Positions 22,756 through 30,091 of a stretch of 39,146 bases of DNA are shown here, in pieces. This DNA is from Egibacteraceae bacterium. GTDB lineage: Bacteria > Actinomycetota > Nitriliruptoria > Euzebyales > Egibacteraceae. The stretch spans positions 1-39,146 of the forward strand of contig DATLGH010000008.1 of the NCBI GenBank assembly GCA_035540635.1, given 5' to 3'. The first letter of the stretch is position 1; each line of letters begins with the position of its first letter. The notes under the pieces were generated by a model. The model was given only the letters and a program-made list of their open reading frames with translations. It had not been told where the DNA came from and did not search any database. Made by a program: the position numbers and the translations under genes.

Positions 22756-24027
22756 GTCGAAGAGCTCACGCAGCGCGGCGGCGTGCGCGTCGCCGCTGCG
22801 GTCGGCGAGCGCCTTCAGGCGGATCGTCGGCTCGTGAAGGAGGGTGTTGACGATGCCCCGGGTGAGGGCGTCGACCGCGGCCCGCTCGCGCTCGTCGAGG
22901 TCGGCGAGCCGTGGCGCCAGACGCCCGAGCTCTGCGACGCGGACCTGCTCGGCCCGGCCCCGCAGCGCGGCGACGGTCGGCTCGACCCGCACGCTTCGTG
23001 TCCACGCGGCGAAGCGCTCCGCCTCCTCCTCGACGATGGCGCGCCCGCGCTCCACCTCGGCCCCGAGACCGCCCGGGGCACCCCCCGCGGGTACGCTTCC
23101 GCCGCCGTCGGTGAGTGTGCGGATCGCGTCGATGTCGAGGACGCTCACCGACGGCAGCCCCGCGCACGCCGCGTCGACGTCGCGCGGCACCGCGAGGTCG
23201 ACGAGCACGAGGGGACGCTCGGGACGGCGCCGCATCGCCTCGGCGACCGTGTCGTGGTCGACGACCGGAGTGGAGGCCCCCGTCGAGCACAGCACGAGGT
23301 CGGCGACGGCGAGCCCGTCGGCGAGGCGACCGAGCGCCACGACCTCGCCGTCGACCCTGGCGGCGAGCCGCTCGGCCCGGTCAGGGGTGCGGTTGGCGAC
23401 AAGGATGCGTGCGGCGACGCCGGACAGCCGGTCGGCGCCCATGCCGCCCATCTTGCCCGCCCCCACGACGAGGACGGTGGAACCGTCGAGGTGGCCGAGC
23501 ACCCGGCGCGCCGCGTCGAGGCCGACGTCGACCATGGAGGACGCGCCGGCGGAGATGGCCGTCTCCCGCCGCGCCCGCTTGCCGACCCGCAGCGCCCGGC
23601 GGAAGAGCGAGGACAGCATCCGCCCCGCTGTGCCCTCGGCCTCGGCGTCGGCGAACGCCTGCTTGACCTGGAGCTGGATCTGGCGCTCGCCGACCACCAT
23701 GGAGTCGAGCCCGGCGGTGACCGAGAACAGGTGCCGGGCGGCCTTGTCGTCGTAGTGGTCGTAGGCGAGGTCGACGAAGTCCTCGGGCGCGACGCCGCCC
23801 CATTCGGCGAAGAATCGGCGCAGGTCGGCCATGCCGCCGTGGAAGCGGGAGACGGAGGCGTAGACCTCAACGCGGTTGCAGGTCGACAGCACCGCCGCCT
23901 CGCGCACGTGCTCACGCTGGGCGAGGGAGGCGAGCGCCTTCGGCACGCCCTCCGGCGCGACGGCCACCCGCTCGAGCAGGCCGACCGGAGCCGTCTTGTA
24001 GTTCAGTCCGAGGACGAGCAGAGGCAC
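22744..24027 (-). CDS. hemA: Glutamyl-tRNA reductase
   Basis: HemA reduces glutamyl-tRNA(Glu) to glutamate-1-semialdehyde with NADPH, the committed step of C5-pathway tetrapyrrole synthesis. The GTG at 24027 gives 427 residues beginning 'VPLLVLGLNYKTAPVGLLERVA'. Catalytic Cys is in 'VLSTCNRVEVYA', and 'LFSVTAGLDSMVVGERQIQLQVKQAF' is the substrate domain signature. 'VLVVGAGKMGGMGADRL' is the NADPH Rossmann loop, and the C-terminal dimerisation helix ends 'AAALRELFDLPE'. The start lies inside the precorrin-2 dehydrogenase gene (25-nt overlap), which suggests coupled translation. Earlier in-frame codons are not conserved. With rex two genes upstream, expression should follow NADH/NAD+ state as in Streptomyces rex-hemACD. 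Confidence 0.95.
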   Translation of the reverse strand: MPLLVLGLNYKTAPVGLLERVAVAPEGVPKALASLAQREHVREAAVLSTCNRVEVYASVSRFHGGMADLRRFFAEWGGVAPEDFVDLAYDHYDDKAARHLFSVTAGLDSMVVGERQIQLQVKQAFADAEAEGTAGRMLSSLFRRALRVGKRARRETAISAGASSMVDVGLDAARRVLGHLDGSTVLVVGAGKMGGMGADRLSGVAARILVANRTPDRAERLAARVDGEVVALGRLADGLAVADLVLCSTGASTPVVDHDTVAEAMRRRPERPLVLVDLAVPRDVDAACAGLPSVSVLDIDAIRTLTDGGGSVPAGGAPGGLGAEVERGRAIVEEEAERFAAWTRSVRVEPTVAALRGRAEQVRVAELGRLAPRLADLDERERAAVDALTRGIVNTLLHEPTIRLKALADRSGDAHAAALRELFDLPE

Positions 24028-24668
24028 GCGTACGCCAGTTCTCTCGCAGACGTGAAGTCGCCGTTGCGCAACAAGTCGAGGATATCGGGGAGGGGAACGG
24101 CACGCCAAGCGGCGCGGCGGGCCGCGGGGTCGAGCCCCGCAAGATGCGCCCGGGTCGCCGGCGCGTCCCGCACCTCGCCGAGCAGGGCCACGAGCTCACC
24201 GTACTCGGCGCCGAAGGCCTCCTCGAGCTCCTGGCGGACGTGGCGGGCGACGGCCGGGGCGCGCCCGCCGGTGGACACGGCCACGGTCAGCTGACCCCGT
24301 CGTACAGCACCGAGCATGGCGGCGCTGCCGGGGCCGGCGGCGTCGGCCTCACGGTCGGTGCGCACGCAGAAGGTCGCCTGCGCCGCGGCGTCGGCGGCCA
24401 CCCTGGCGTTGACCGCCGGGTCGGCCGTCGCTGCGACGACGAGGAACGCGCCTGCGAGGTCTCCCGCGGCGTAGCCGCGCGCGTGCCAGACGAGGCGGCC
24501 TCCCGCGGCGGCGGCACGGATGGCGGGCACGGCCTGCGGCGCCACGACGACGAGGTCGGCGCCGGCCTCGAGCAGCGGCGCGGTCTTCGCCGCGGCGACC
24601 GGGCCGGCCCCCACCGCGACCACTCGCCGCCCCGCAAGGTCGACGAGCAGCGGGACGCCGGCGTTCAC
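24003..24668 (-). CDS. Precorrin-2 dehydrogenase / sirohydrochlorin ferrochelatase (Met8/CysG N-domain)
   Basis: A 221-residue single-domain enzyme matching the N-terminal part of CysG and yeast Met8. 'PLLVDLAGRRVVAVGAGPVAAAKTAPLLEAGADLVVVAP' is the NAD-binding fold (GxGxxxxxK), and 'FLVVAATADPAVNARVAADA' and 'AMLGAVRRGQLTVAVSTGGRAPAVARHVRQELEE' are the other family motifs. It oxidises precorrin-2 to sirohydrochlorin using NAD+ and may insert iron. With the CobA part of the fused gene downstream it completes a sirohaem branch. The GTG start overlaps the rex stop by 4 nt (GTGA, 24665-24668), and its end overlaps hemA. Its placement between rex and hemA differs from the three-gene Streptomyces rex-hemACD layout only by this insertion. 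Confidence 0.88.
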   Translation of the reverse strand: MNAGVPLLVDLAGRRVVAVGAGPVAAAKTAPLLEAGADLVVVAPQAVPAIRAAAAGGRLVWHARGYAAGDLAGAFLVVAATADPAVNARVAADAAAQATFCVRTDREADAAGPGSAAMLGAVRRGQLTVAVSTGGRAPAVARHVRQELEEAFGAEYGELVALLGEVRDAPATRAHLAGLDPAARRAAWRAVPLPDILDLLRNGDFTSARELAYACLCSSSD

Positions 24669-25381
24669 GCCAGCTGGTCGGGCGGTTCGGCCTCTGCTTG
24701 CGTGCCGACCTCGTCGAGCCGGGCGCGGGCGGTGCCGCGGCGCACGGACTCCTCGGCCACCCGGCGCTGCGCGTAGAACGACAGGATCTGCAGCTCGATC
24801 GACAGGTCGACCTTGCGCAGGCTCACGCCCTCGGGGACGTTGAGGACGGTCGGCGCGAAGTTGAGGATCGAGGTGATCCCCGCGGCGACGAGCCGGTCGG
24901 TGACCTCCTGCGCGACGCCACCGGGAACGGCGAGCACGCCGATCGAGATCTCGTGCTCCTTGACCACCCGCTCCATGTCGTCGACGTGCTCGACCTCGAG
25001 ACCGGCGATGCGTCGGCCGACCTTGTCCTCGTCCGCCTCGAGCAGGGCGGCGATGCGGAAGCCGCGCTGGGCGAACCCCCCGTACTCGGCGAGCGCCCGC
25101 CCGAGGTTGCCGATGCCGACGAGACAGACGGCCCAGTCCTGCGTCAGGCCGAGCCCGCGGCTGATCTGGTGGATGAGGTACTCCACGTCGTAACCCACGC
25201 CTCGGGTGCCGTACGAGCCGAGGTAGGACAGGTCCTTGCGGATCTTGGCCGAGTTCACGCCCGCGGCGGTGGCCAGCGCCTCGCTCGACACGGTGTGGGT
25301 CCCGACCTCGGCCATGTCGACGAGCGCCCGCAGGTAGACGGGGAGGCGGGCGACGCTCGCATGAGGAATCTGACGGGACAC
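24665..25381 (-). CDS. rex: Redox-sensing transcriptional repressor Rex
   Basis: Rex binds DNA when the NADH/NAD+ ratio is low and releases it when NADH is bound. Residues about 1-80 form the winged helix: 'ARLPVYLRALVDMAEVGTHTVSSEALATAAGVNSAKIRKDLSYLGSYGTRGVGYDVEYL' is nearly canonical. 'VCLVGIGNLGRALAEYGGF' (about residues 88-106) is the NADH-binding Rossmann motif. The C-terminal domain-swapped helix follows 'VDLSIELQILSFYAQ'. The second GTG (25381) is chosen because AGGAGG lies 5 nt upstream; a GTG at 25387 would overlap this ribosome site. It leads the tetrapyrrole operon. Upstream, a TTCACAA half-site (25429-25435) resembles half of a Rex operator, but the second half is poor. Confidence 0.95.
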   Translation of the reverse strand: MSRQIPHASVARLPVYLRALVDMAEVGTHTVSSEALATAAGVNSAKIRKDLSYLGSYGTRGVGYDVEYLIHQISRGLGLTQDWAVCLVGIGNLGRALAEYGGFAQRGFRIAALLEADEDKVGRRIAGLEVEHVDDMERVVKEHEISIGVLAVPGGVAQEVTDRLVAAGITSILNFAPTVLNVPEGVSLRKVDLSIELQILSFYAQRRVAEESVRRGTARARLDEVGTQAEAEPPDQLA

Positions 25382-25468
25382 ACGCACCTCCTCGTCCGCT
25401 CGGCTCGTGCGGTCATCGCACGGGGCTGTTCACAATGGTACGTGATGGTACGGGGGGTGGCGGGGCGC

Positions 25469-25996
25469 TCAAAGCGGCGGGGACGCGTTCGGGTCATGTG
25501 GCGCGCTGCCCTGGCTCGCTCCCTTCGGCGCCTCGGCGGTTCGGTCGCCGGCTGCGCGAAGGATGGCTTCGCAGGTCGTCCTCAGCTGTGCGACCTCGTC
25601 CGCGGTCAGCGCGTCGAAGAGCACCGAGCGGACCTCCTGCACGTGGCCGGGCGCGGCCGCGGCGAGCCGGGCGAAACCTTCGTCGGTCAGGACGGCGAGC
25701 TGGCCGCGGGCGTCCGAGGGACAGTCCTCCCGGCGCACCCAGCCCGCCGCTTCGAGGCGGGCGACCGCGTGCGACAGGCGGCTCGGCGAGTATCGGGAGC
25801 AGCGAGCGAGCGCGGACATGCGCATCGTCCGGTCGGACGCCTCCGACAGGTGGACGAGGATCTCGTAGTAGGCGTGGGGCATGCCGCAGTCGCGCTGCAG
25901 CTGGCGCTCGAGCCGCTCGGCGACGAGCTGAGAGGCGTTGAGGAACGCCCGCCAGGCCGACTGCTCCTCGGGCGAAAGCCACCGGGTGTCGCTCAT
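25469..25996 (-). CDS. MarR-family transcriptional regulator
   Basis: A 175-residue winged-helix repressor. 'WRAFLNASQLVAERLERQLQRDCGMPHAYYEILVHLSEASDRTMRMSALARCSRYSPSRLSHAVARLEAAGWVRREDCPSDARGQLAVLTDEG'-type sequence spans residues about 15-110, including the recognition helix (SRYSPSRLSHAVARLE) and wing (CPSDARGQ). ATG 25996 follows GAGGGG with good spacing. Two cysteines (in 'QRDCGMP' and 'REDCPSD') could sense electrophiles, as in MhqR/OhrR-type regulators. It is the last gene of a three-gene unit with a ring-cleaving dioxygenase and a carboxylesterase, the content of the Bacillus mhqR regulon. It probably represses that operon through the palindrome at 27742-27753. Specific ligand unknown. 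Confidence 0.9.
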   Translation of the reverse strand: MSDTRWLSPEEQSAWRAFLNASQLVAERLERQLQRDCGMPHAYYEILVHLSEASDRTMRMSALARCSRYSPSRLSHAVARLEAAGWVRREDCPSDARGQLAVLTDEGFARLAAAAPGHVQEVRSVLFDALTADEVAQLRTTCEAILRAAGDRTAEAPKGASQGSAPHDPNASPPL

Positions 25997-26021
25997 CACG
26001 CCCCTCACGCCTCTCCAATCC

Positions 26022-26690
26022 CTACGGCAGGCCGCCAGCGTCGGCGGCGGTCGCCGCGGTGAGCTTCAGCAGCCACCGGCGCGCGCCGTCGGCCTGCGCC
26101 GCGCCGAGAGTGTGCCCGCCGTCGTGCCAGTCGACCGTGACGGCGGCGCCCGCCTCGTCGAGCAGGGTGGCGAGCGCCTCCGCTTGCTCGGGGGGCGCCA
26201 TGGGGTCGACGCGACCCTGGCTGAGGTAGACCGCGGCGTGCGTGAGGTCAGGCAGCGTCGCGGGCCGCAGCGGCAGCATGGCCGAGAAGAGGACCGCGCC
26301 CCGCAGCACCTCGGGGTGGAGCAGGAGGACGGCGGCGGCGATGTTCGCGCCGTTGGAGAAGCCGACGGCGACGACGTTGTCCGGGTCGAACCGGTAGCGC
26401 CCGGCGGTGCCGCGCACGAATGCGGCGAGCTCGCCGGCCCGTGTGACGACGTCGGCCTCGTCGAAGACCCCTTCGGCCAGCCGGCAAAACCAGCGCGGCA
26501 GGCCGTGCTCCCGGACCTTGCCGCGGGGGCTCAGCAGCGCGCTTCCCGGACTCAGGTGGCGGCCGAGCGGCACGAGGTCGTCCTCGTTGCCGCCGGTGCC
26601 GTGCAGCAGCAGGAGCGTGGGCGCGAGCGGCTGCTCGCCGGGCACCCACCGGTGGGGGAAGCCGTGGAGGGTGCGGTCGTCGGCCGTCAC
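26022..26690 (-). CDS. Alpha/beta-hydrolase, phospholipase/carboxylesterase family (MhqD-like)
   Basis: A 222-residue serine hydrolase. 'PTLLLLHGTGGNEDDLVPLGRHL' carries the oxyanion-hole region, 'NVVAVGFSNGANIAAAVLLLHP' the nucleophile Ser in GxSxG (GFSNG), 'VYLSQGRVDPMAPPEQAEAL' the acid Asp, and 'VDWHDGGHTLGAAQ' the catalytic His. Length and motif order match the phospholipase/carboxylesterase family and Bacillus MhqD. The GTG start overlaps the dioxygenase stop by 4 nt and is preceded by AGGAG. The product lies in the same unit as a ring-cleaving dioxygenase and a MarR regulator. Hydrolysis of quinone or catechol breakdown products is inferred from context. It is cytosolic; no signal peptide. 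Confidence 0.88.
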   Translation of the reverse strand: MTADDRTLHGFPHRWVPGEQPLAPTLLLLHGTGGNEDDLVPLGRHLSPGSALLSPRGKVREHGLPRWFCRLAEGVFDEADVVTRAGELAAFVRGTAGRYRFDPDNVVAVGFSNGANIAAAVLLLHPEVLRGAVLFSAMLPLRPATLPDLTHAAVYLSQGRVDPMAPPEQAEALATLLDEAGAAVTVDWHDGGHTLGAAQADGARRWLLKLTAATAADAGGLP

Positions 26691-27682
26691 GACGTCTCCT
26701 CTTGGCCGCCTGGGGCATCCGCCGCCTGCGCCTTGCGATCCTCGACGAGCTTCAAGGCGGGCAGGGCGCGCTCGATGTCCTCGCGGCTCGGCTCGAGCCA
26801 CGGCGGCAGCCGCAGCCGGCGCCCGAGCTCGAGCAGCGGCTCGTCGACGTCGAAGCCTGGCGCGTCGGTCGCGATCTCGAGCAGGACACCGCCGGGCTCG
26901 CGGAAGTAGATCGAGTGGAAGTACTGGCGGTCGATGACGGGGGTCACCTTCACGCCTTCCTCGACGAGCTCGGACCGCCAGCGAACCTGCGTGTCGTCGT
27001 CGGGGGCGCGCCAGGCGATGTGGTGGACGGTGCCCGCCGCGACGAGCCCCTCGGGAGCCTGCCGGTCGACGACCACGTCGACCTGGCGCCCCGGTCCGCC
27101 CTCGCCGACGGCGAAGCGCAGGCGGTCGCCGTCCTCCTCGACCAGCGAGAAGCCGAGCATGCCGGTGAGCATCGCCACGGTCGCGTCCGGGCGACGCTCG
27201 GTGAGGGTGACGGAGTGGAAGCCGCGGATCTGGTGGACGCCGGGCACGGTGCTCGCCTCCCACGGGGTCTGGGGGGCCGTGCCCGGGTGGGCGAGGAGCT
27301 GGACGAGGAGGCCATCGGGGTCCTCGAAGGCGAGGACCTCGTCGGAGGCGCGGGTGTGCCGGCCGGCGACCTCCACGCCCATGTCCCGCAGCCGCTCGGA
27401 CCAGTAACCGAGCGAGCCCTCCGGGATCGACAAGGCGGTCGTGGTCGCCTGGCCCGCCCCCCGCCGGCCGCGGGGCGTTGCCGGCCACGGGAAGAAGGTG
27501 ATGACCGTACCGGGCGTGCCGGCCTTGTCCCCGTAGTAGAGGTGATAGGTGTCGGGCGCGTCGAAGTTGACCGTCTGCTTGACGAGGCGCAGCCCGAGCA
27601 CCCGCGCGTAGAACTCGACGTTGCGGCTCGGGTCGGTGGCGATGGCGGTGACGTGGTGGAGCCCCAGCGGCTGGATGTCCAT
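26687..27682 (-). CDS. Ring-cleaving dioxygenase, VOC/glyoxalase superfamily (MhqO-like)
   Basis: A 331-residue protein with two tandem VOC domains. Metal-ligand positions are visible in 'LGLHHVTAIATDP' (first His), 'GFHSVTLTERRPDA' and 'TVHHIAWRAPDD', and the Glu in 'EPGGVLLEIATDAPGF'. 'FYARVLGLRLVKQTVNFDAPDTYHLYYGDKAGTPGTVITFFPWP' is highly characteristic of the MhqO/MhqA hydroquinone-dioxygenase group. The C terminus 'LRLPPWLEPSREDIERALPAL' also matches the group. ATG 27682 has GGGG upstream. The reaction is Fe-dependent cleavage of hydroquinone or catechol rings, which detoxifies quinone-generating compounds. First gene of the operon dioxygenase-esterase-marR, with the promoter/operator 45-70 bp upstream. 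In-frame sequence beyond the start is not conserved. Confidence 0.93.
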   Translation of the reverse strand: MDIQPLGLHHVTAIATDPSRNVEFYARVLGLRLVKQTVNFDAPDTYHLYYGDKAGTPGTVITFFPWPATPRGRRGAGQATTTALSIPEGSLGYWSERLRDMGVEVAGRHTRASDEVLAFEDPDGLLVQLLAHPGTAPQTPWEASTVPGVHQIRGFHSVTLTERRPDATVAMLTGMLGFSLVEEDGDRLRFAVGEGGPGRQVDVVVDRQAPEGLVAAGTVHHIAWRAPDDDTQVRWRSELVEEGVKVTPVIDRQYFHSIYFREPGGVLLEIATDAPGFDVDEPLLELGRRLRLPPWLEPSREDIERALPALKLVEDRKAQAADAPGGQEETS

Positions 27683-27725
27683 GTGGTCCCCTTCGGCGTT
27701 GGCGGGACGAGATCCCGCTGCCGCC

Positions 27726-27753
27726 AGCGTACCCGACGAACTTGAGTGCTCAA
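27726..27753 (-). promoter_or_regulatory. Promoter and MarR-type operator of the dioxygenase operon
   Basis: TTGAGTGCTCAA (27742-27753) is a perfect 5+5 palindrome with a 2-bp centre. On the minus strand TTGAGC (27753-27748) serves as -35 and TACGCT (27731-27726) as -10 with 16-bp spacing. The operator therefore overlaps the -35. Size and symmetry fit a MarR dimer. It lies 60 bp before the dioxygenase ATG. Palindrome is seen directly; the binding protein is inferred. Confidence 0.6.
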
Positions 27754-27925
27754 CATCATCGCGAGCGTCCGCAGCCGGGCGCCCGCGCGGGTTGACGGGG
27801 ACGCCGCCAGGAACCAGGATGGGCAGCGATCCGTCCCGGACGGTCCCCTGGGCGCCGGGTGGTGGTTCCCGTGCCCCCGGAGTCGCTGAACGGCTGTCAC
27901 GTCGCCAAAGGGGGGGAGTTTCCGG

Positions 27926-29824
27926 GTGGTCACCGGTCCGTCGGTCAGCGAACCCATGGATGCGGAGTCGGCGTCGCTCCTCGCGGCCGCCGAGGCCGTC
28001 GAGGCGCGTGACGGGATTCCGCATCTGCTCCGCATCGCCGTCGCGCTGTCGCGGGCGGTGACCGCCGACGAGGTGCTCGACGTCGTGCTCAACGAGCTCG
28101 TTGAGGCGGTCGGCGCGGACGGGGCCGTCACGGCCCTGCTCGTCGACGGGGACCGTCGGCTCCGCGTGCAGGGGTCGGTCGGCTACCGGTCCGAGGTCGT
28201 GGAGGCCCTGCGGGAGTTCGACGTCGACGCGCCCCTGCCGCTGGCGTTGGCCGTGCGCCGGCGGGCGGGGGTCGCCTACCCGTCGAGGGCGGCCATGGTC
28301 GCCGACAACCCCGGGATGGAAGCGCTCGTGCAGCCCGAGCGCGACCGCGCGGTGGGGGCATGGCCGCTCGTCGTCGCGGGCCAGACGATCGGCAGCGTCG
28401 GCCTGACGTGGCCCGACTCCAGAGAGCTCACGCCCCAGGAGCACGCCTTCCTCGACGCGGTCGCCGGGCAGCTGGCGCAGGCGCTCGACCGCGCCCGTCT
28501 GTTCGAGGCAGAGGCACGAGCACGTCAGGCGGCCGAGCAGACCGCCAGCCAGCTCGCCTTTCTCGCCGAGGCGTCGCGGATCATGGCGGCGAGCCTCGAC
28601 CTCGAGGAAACGCTGCGGCGGCTGGCGGACACGGTCGTGCCCCGGCTCGCGGAGTGGTGTGTCGTGTACCTGCTCGACCTGCACGGCCGGCCGCGCCACG
28701 TCTCGACGAGCCACGTCGACCCCGAGCGGGTGGCGCAGGTGGTCGAGCTGCAGCGGCGCTGGCCCGTCCGGCTCGACGCCCCGGCGGGGATGGGGTGGAC
28801 GCTGCGGACGGGGGAGACCCAGGTCGCCGAGAATGTGACCGACGAGCTGCTCGCCGCCGTCGCGCGCGACGAGGAGCATCTGGGGATCCTCCGGCGTGTC
28901 GGCTTCAGCTCGGGCATGTCGGTCCCGCTGCGCATCCGTGGGCAGGTCGTGGGGGCCATCAGCGCCGCGAACACGGGGGGGCGCAAAGTCGAGCGGCGCG
29001 ACGTCGACCTCCTCGAGGAGTTGGCGGCGCGAGCGGCCGTGGCGGTCATGAACGCGAAGGCCTACGCCGAGCGCAGCGCCGTGGCGACCGGCTTGCAGGC
29101 CACCCTGCTGCCCGCCCGGCTCGTCGAGGTGCCCGGCGTCGAGGTGGCCGCCCGCTACCTCGCCGCCGGGGAGGGCATCGACGTCGGGGGCGACTTCTAC
29201 GACGTGTTCGTCGGCCACGGGGAACGCCTCATGCTCGCCATCGGCGACGTGCGCGGCAAGGGCGTCGAGGCGGCCGCGCTCACAGGGCTTGCCCGCCACA
29301 CCATCCGGTGCGCCTCGCTGCACAGCAGCAGCCCCCGGCGCGTCCTCGCCGACCTGAACACGATGCTGCTGCGCGCCGACGCGGAGCGCATCGACGAGGC
29401 CTCGGCCGAGCCGATGTTCTGCACCGTGTGCCTCGCCGCGATCGAGCCGGTCGGTGACACGATGACCGTCACCGTCTGCAACGCCGGCCACCCGCTGCCG
29501 CTGCTGCTGGGCGCCGATGGGTCCGTGCGGGAGGTCGGCGAGCCCGGGCCGGTGCTCGGAGTGTTCGACGAGCCGATCCTGGGTGAGCGCACGGTGCAGG
29601 TCCGGCGCGGGGAGGCCATCGTCTTCTACACCGACGGGATCACCGAACGTCGCGACGGCTCGTCCTACTTCGAGGACCGCCTGCCCTCCGTGCTGTCGGG
29701 TCTGGCGGGCCTGCCGGCCGACGTCATCGCCGAGCAGCTGCAGCAGGCGGCAAGCACGTTCGCCCCCGACCCGCCGACCGACGACATGGCGATCGTCGTC
29801 CTGCGCCGCAGCGACGCGGACTGA
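27926..29824 (+). CDS. GAF-GAF-SpoIIE (PP2C) serine phosphatase, RsbU-like
   Basis: A 632-residue cytosolic signalling phosphatase. Residues about 35-190 and 215-385 are two GAF domains, separated by a helical linker (FEAEARARQAAEQTASQLAFLAEASRIM). The PP2C/SpoIIE domain occupies about 395-630, with 'VGGDFYDVF' (about 420), 'IGDVRGKGVEAAALTG' (about 440), 'CNAGHPLPLLL', 'FYTDGITERRDG' (about 570) and 'PTDDMAIVVLR' (about 618), covering the metal-binding Asp residues. The GTG start follows GGGGGGAG. Such enzymes dephosphorylate anti-sigma-factor antagonists and turn on stress sigma factors; the GAF domains sense small ligands or redox. No RsbV/RsbW-type gene is in the window, so its target is elsewhere. 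It is divergent from the dioxygenase operon. Confidence 0.92.
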   Translation: MVTGPSVSEPMDAESASLLAAAEAVEARDGIPHLLRIAVALSRAVTADEVLDVVLNELVEAVGADGAVTALLVDGDRRLRVQGSVGYRSEVVEALREFDVDAPLPLALAVRRRAGVAYPSRAAMVADNPGMEALVQPERDRAVGAWPLVVAGQTIGSVGLTWPDSRELTPQEHAFLDAVAGQLAQALDRARLFEAEARARQAAEQTASQLAFLAEASRIMAASLDLEETLRRLADTVVPRLAEWCVVYLLDLHGRPRHVSTSHVDPERVAQVVELQRRWPVRLDAPAGMGWTLRTGETQVAENVTDELLAAVARDEEHLGILRRVGFSSGMSVPLRIRGQVVGAISAANTGGRKVERRDVDLLEELAARAAVAVMNAKAYAERSAVATGLQATLLPARLVEVPGVEVAARYLAAGEGIDVGGDFYDVFVGHGERLMLAIGDVRGKGVEAAALTGLARHTIRCASLHSSSPRRVLADLNTMLLRADAERIDEASAEPMFCTVCLAAIEPVGDTMTVTVCNAGHPLPLLLGADGSVREVGEPGPVLGVFDEPILGERTVQVRRGEAIVFYTDGITERRDGSSYFEDRLPSVLSGLAGLPADVIAEQLQQAASTFAPDPPTDDMAIVVLRRSDAD

Positions 29825-29842
29825 CGCCGCAGGGCGCATCGG

Positions 29843-30091
29843 TCAGCGACGGGCGGCCCGCAGAGCGTCGTGCAGCGCGGCGGCGTCCACCACGTACTCG
29901 AAAAGCTCCTCCCCGTCGACGGCCACGACGGGAACCCGCACGGTGTAGCGATCGGTGAGGGACGCGTCGGCGTCGATGTCGACGAGTTCCACATCGGCGG
30001 CCGTGCCCGCGACCGCGGCGACCACCGCCTCGGCCTCCCTGCACAGCCCGCACCGCGCCCGGGTGTAGACGGTGACGCGCGGACGCCTCAC
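29843..30091 (-). CDS. Glutaredoxin-like thiol-disulfide protein
   Basis: An 82-residue thioredoxin-fold protein. 'VTVYTRARCGLCREAEAVVAAV' has the active-site CxxC (CGLC) after the first beta strand, and 'RYTVRVPVVAVDGEELFEYVVD' has the cis-Pro (VPV). This matches the glutaredoxin 2-like/DUF836 group of small thiol proteins in actinobacteria. It probably works with mycothiol rather than glutathione; that is inferred from lineage. The GTG start overlaps the end of the membrane-protein gene by 4 nt (GTGA, 30088-30091), so it is translated with it. The stop lies 18 bp from the convergent phosphatase gene. Confidence 0.88.
   Translation of the reverse strand: MRRPRVTVYTRARCGLCREAEAVVAAVAGTAADVELVDIDADASLTDRYTVRVPVVAVDGEELFEYVVDAAALHDALRAARR

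Noticed and set aside
25427-25445. Complete Rex operator upstream of rex
   Set aside because: Only one TTCACAA half-site is convincing; the opposite half does not match at the required spacing.
27683-29839. N-terminal extension of the ring-cleaving dioxygenase on the minus strand
   Set aside because: The long in-frame extension is antisense to the SpoIIE phosphatase and unlike any VOC protein; the true start is ATG 27682 with a ribosome site.
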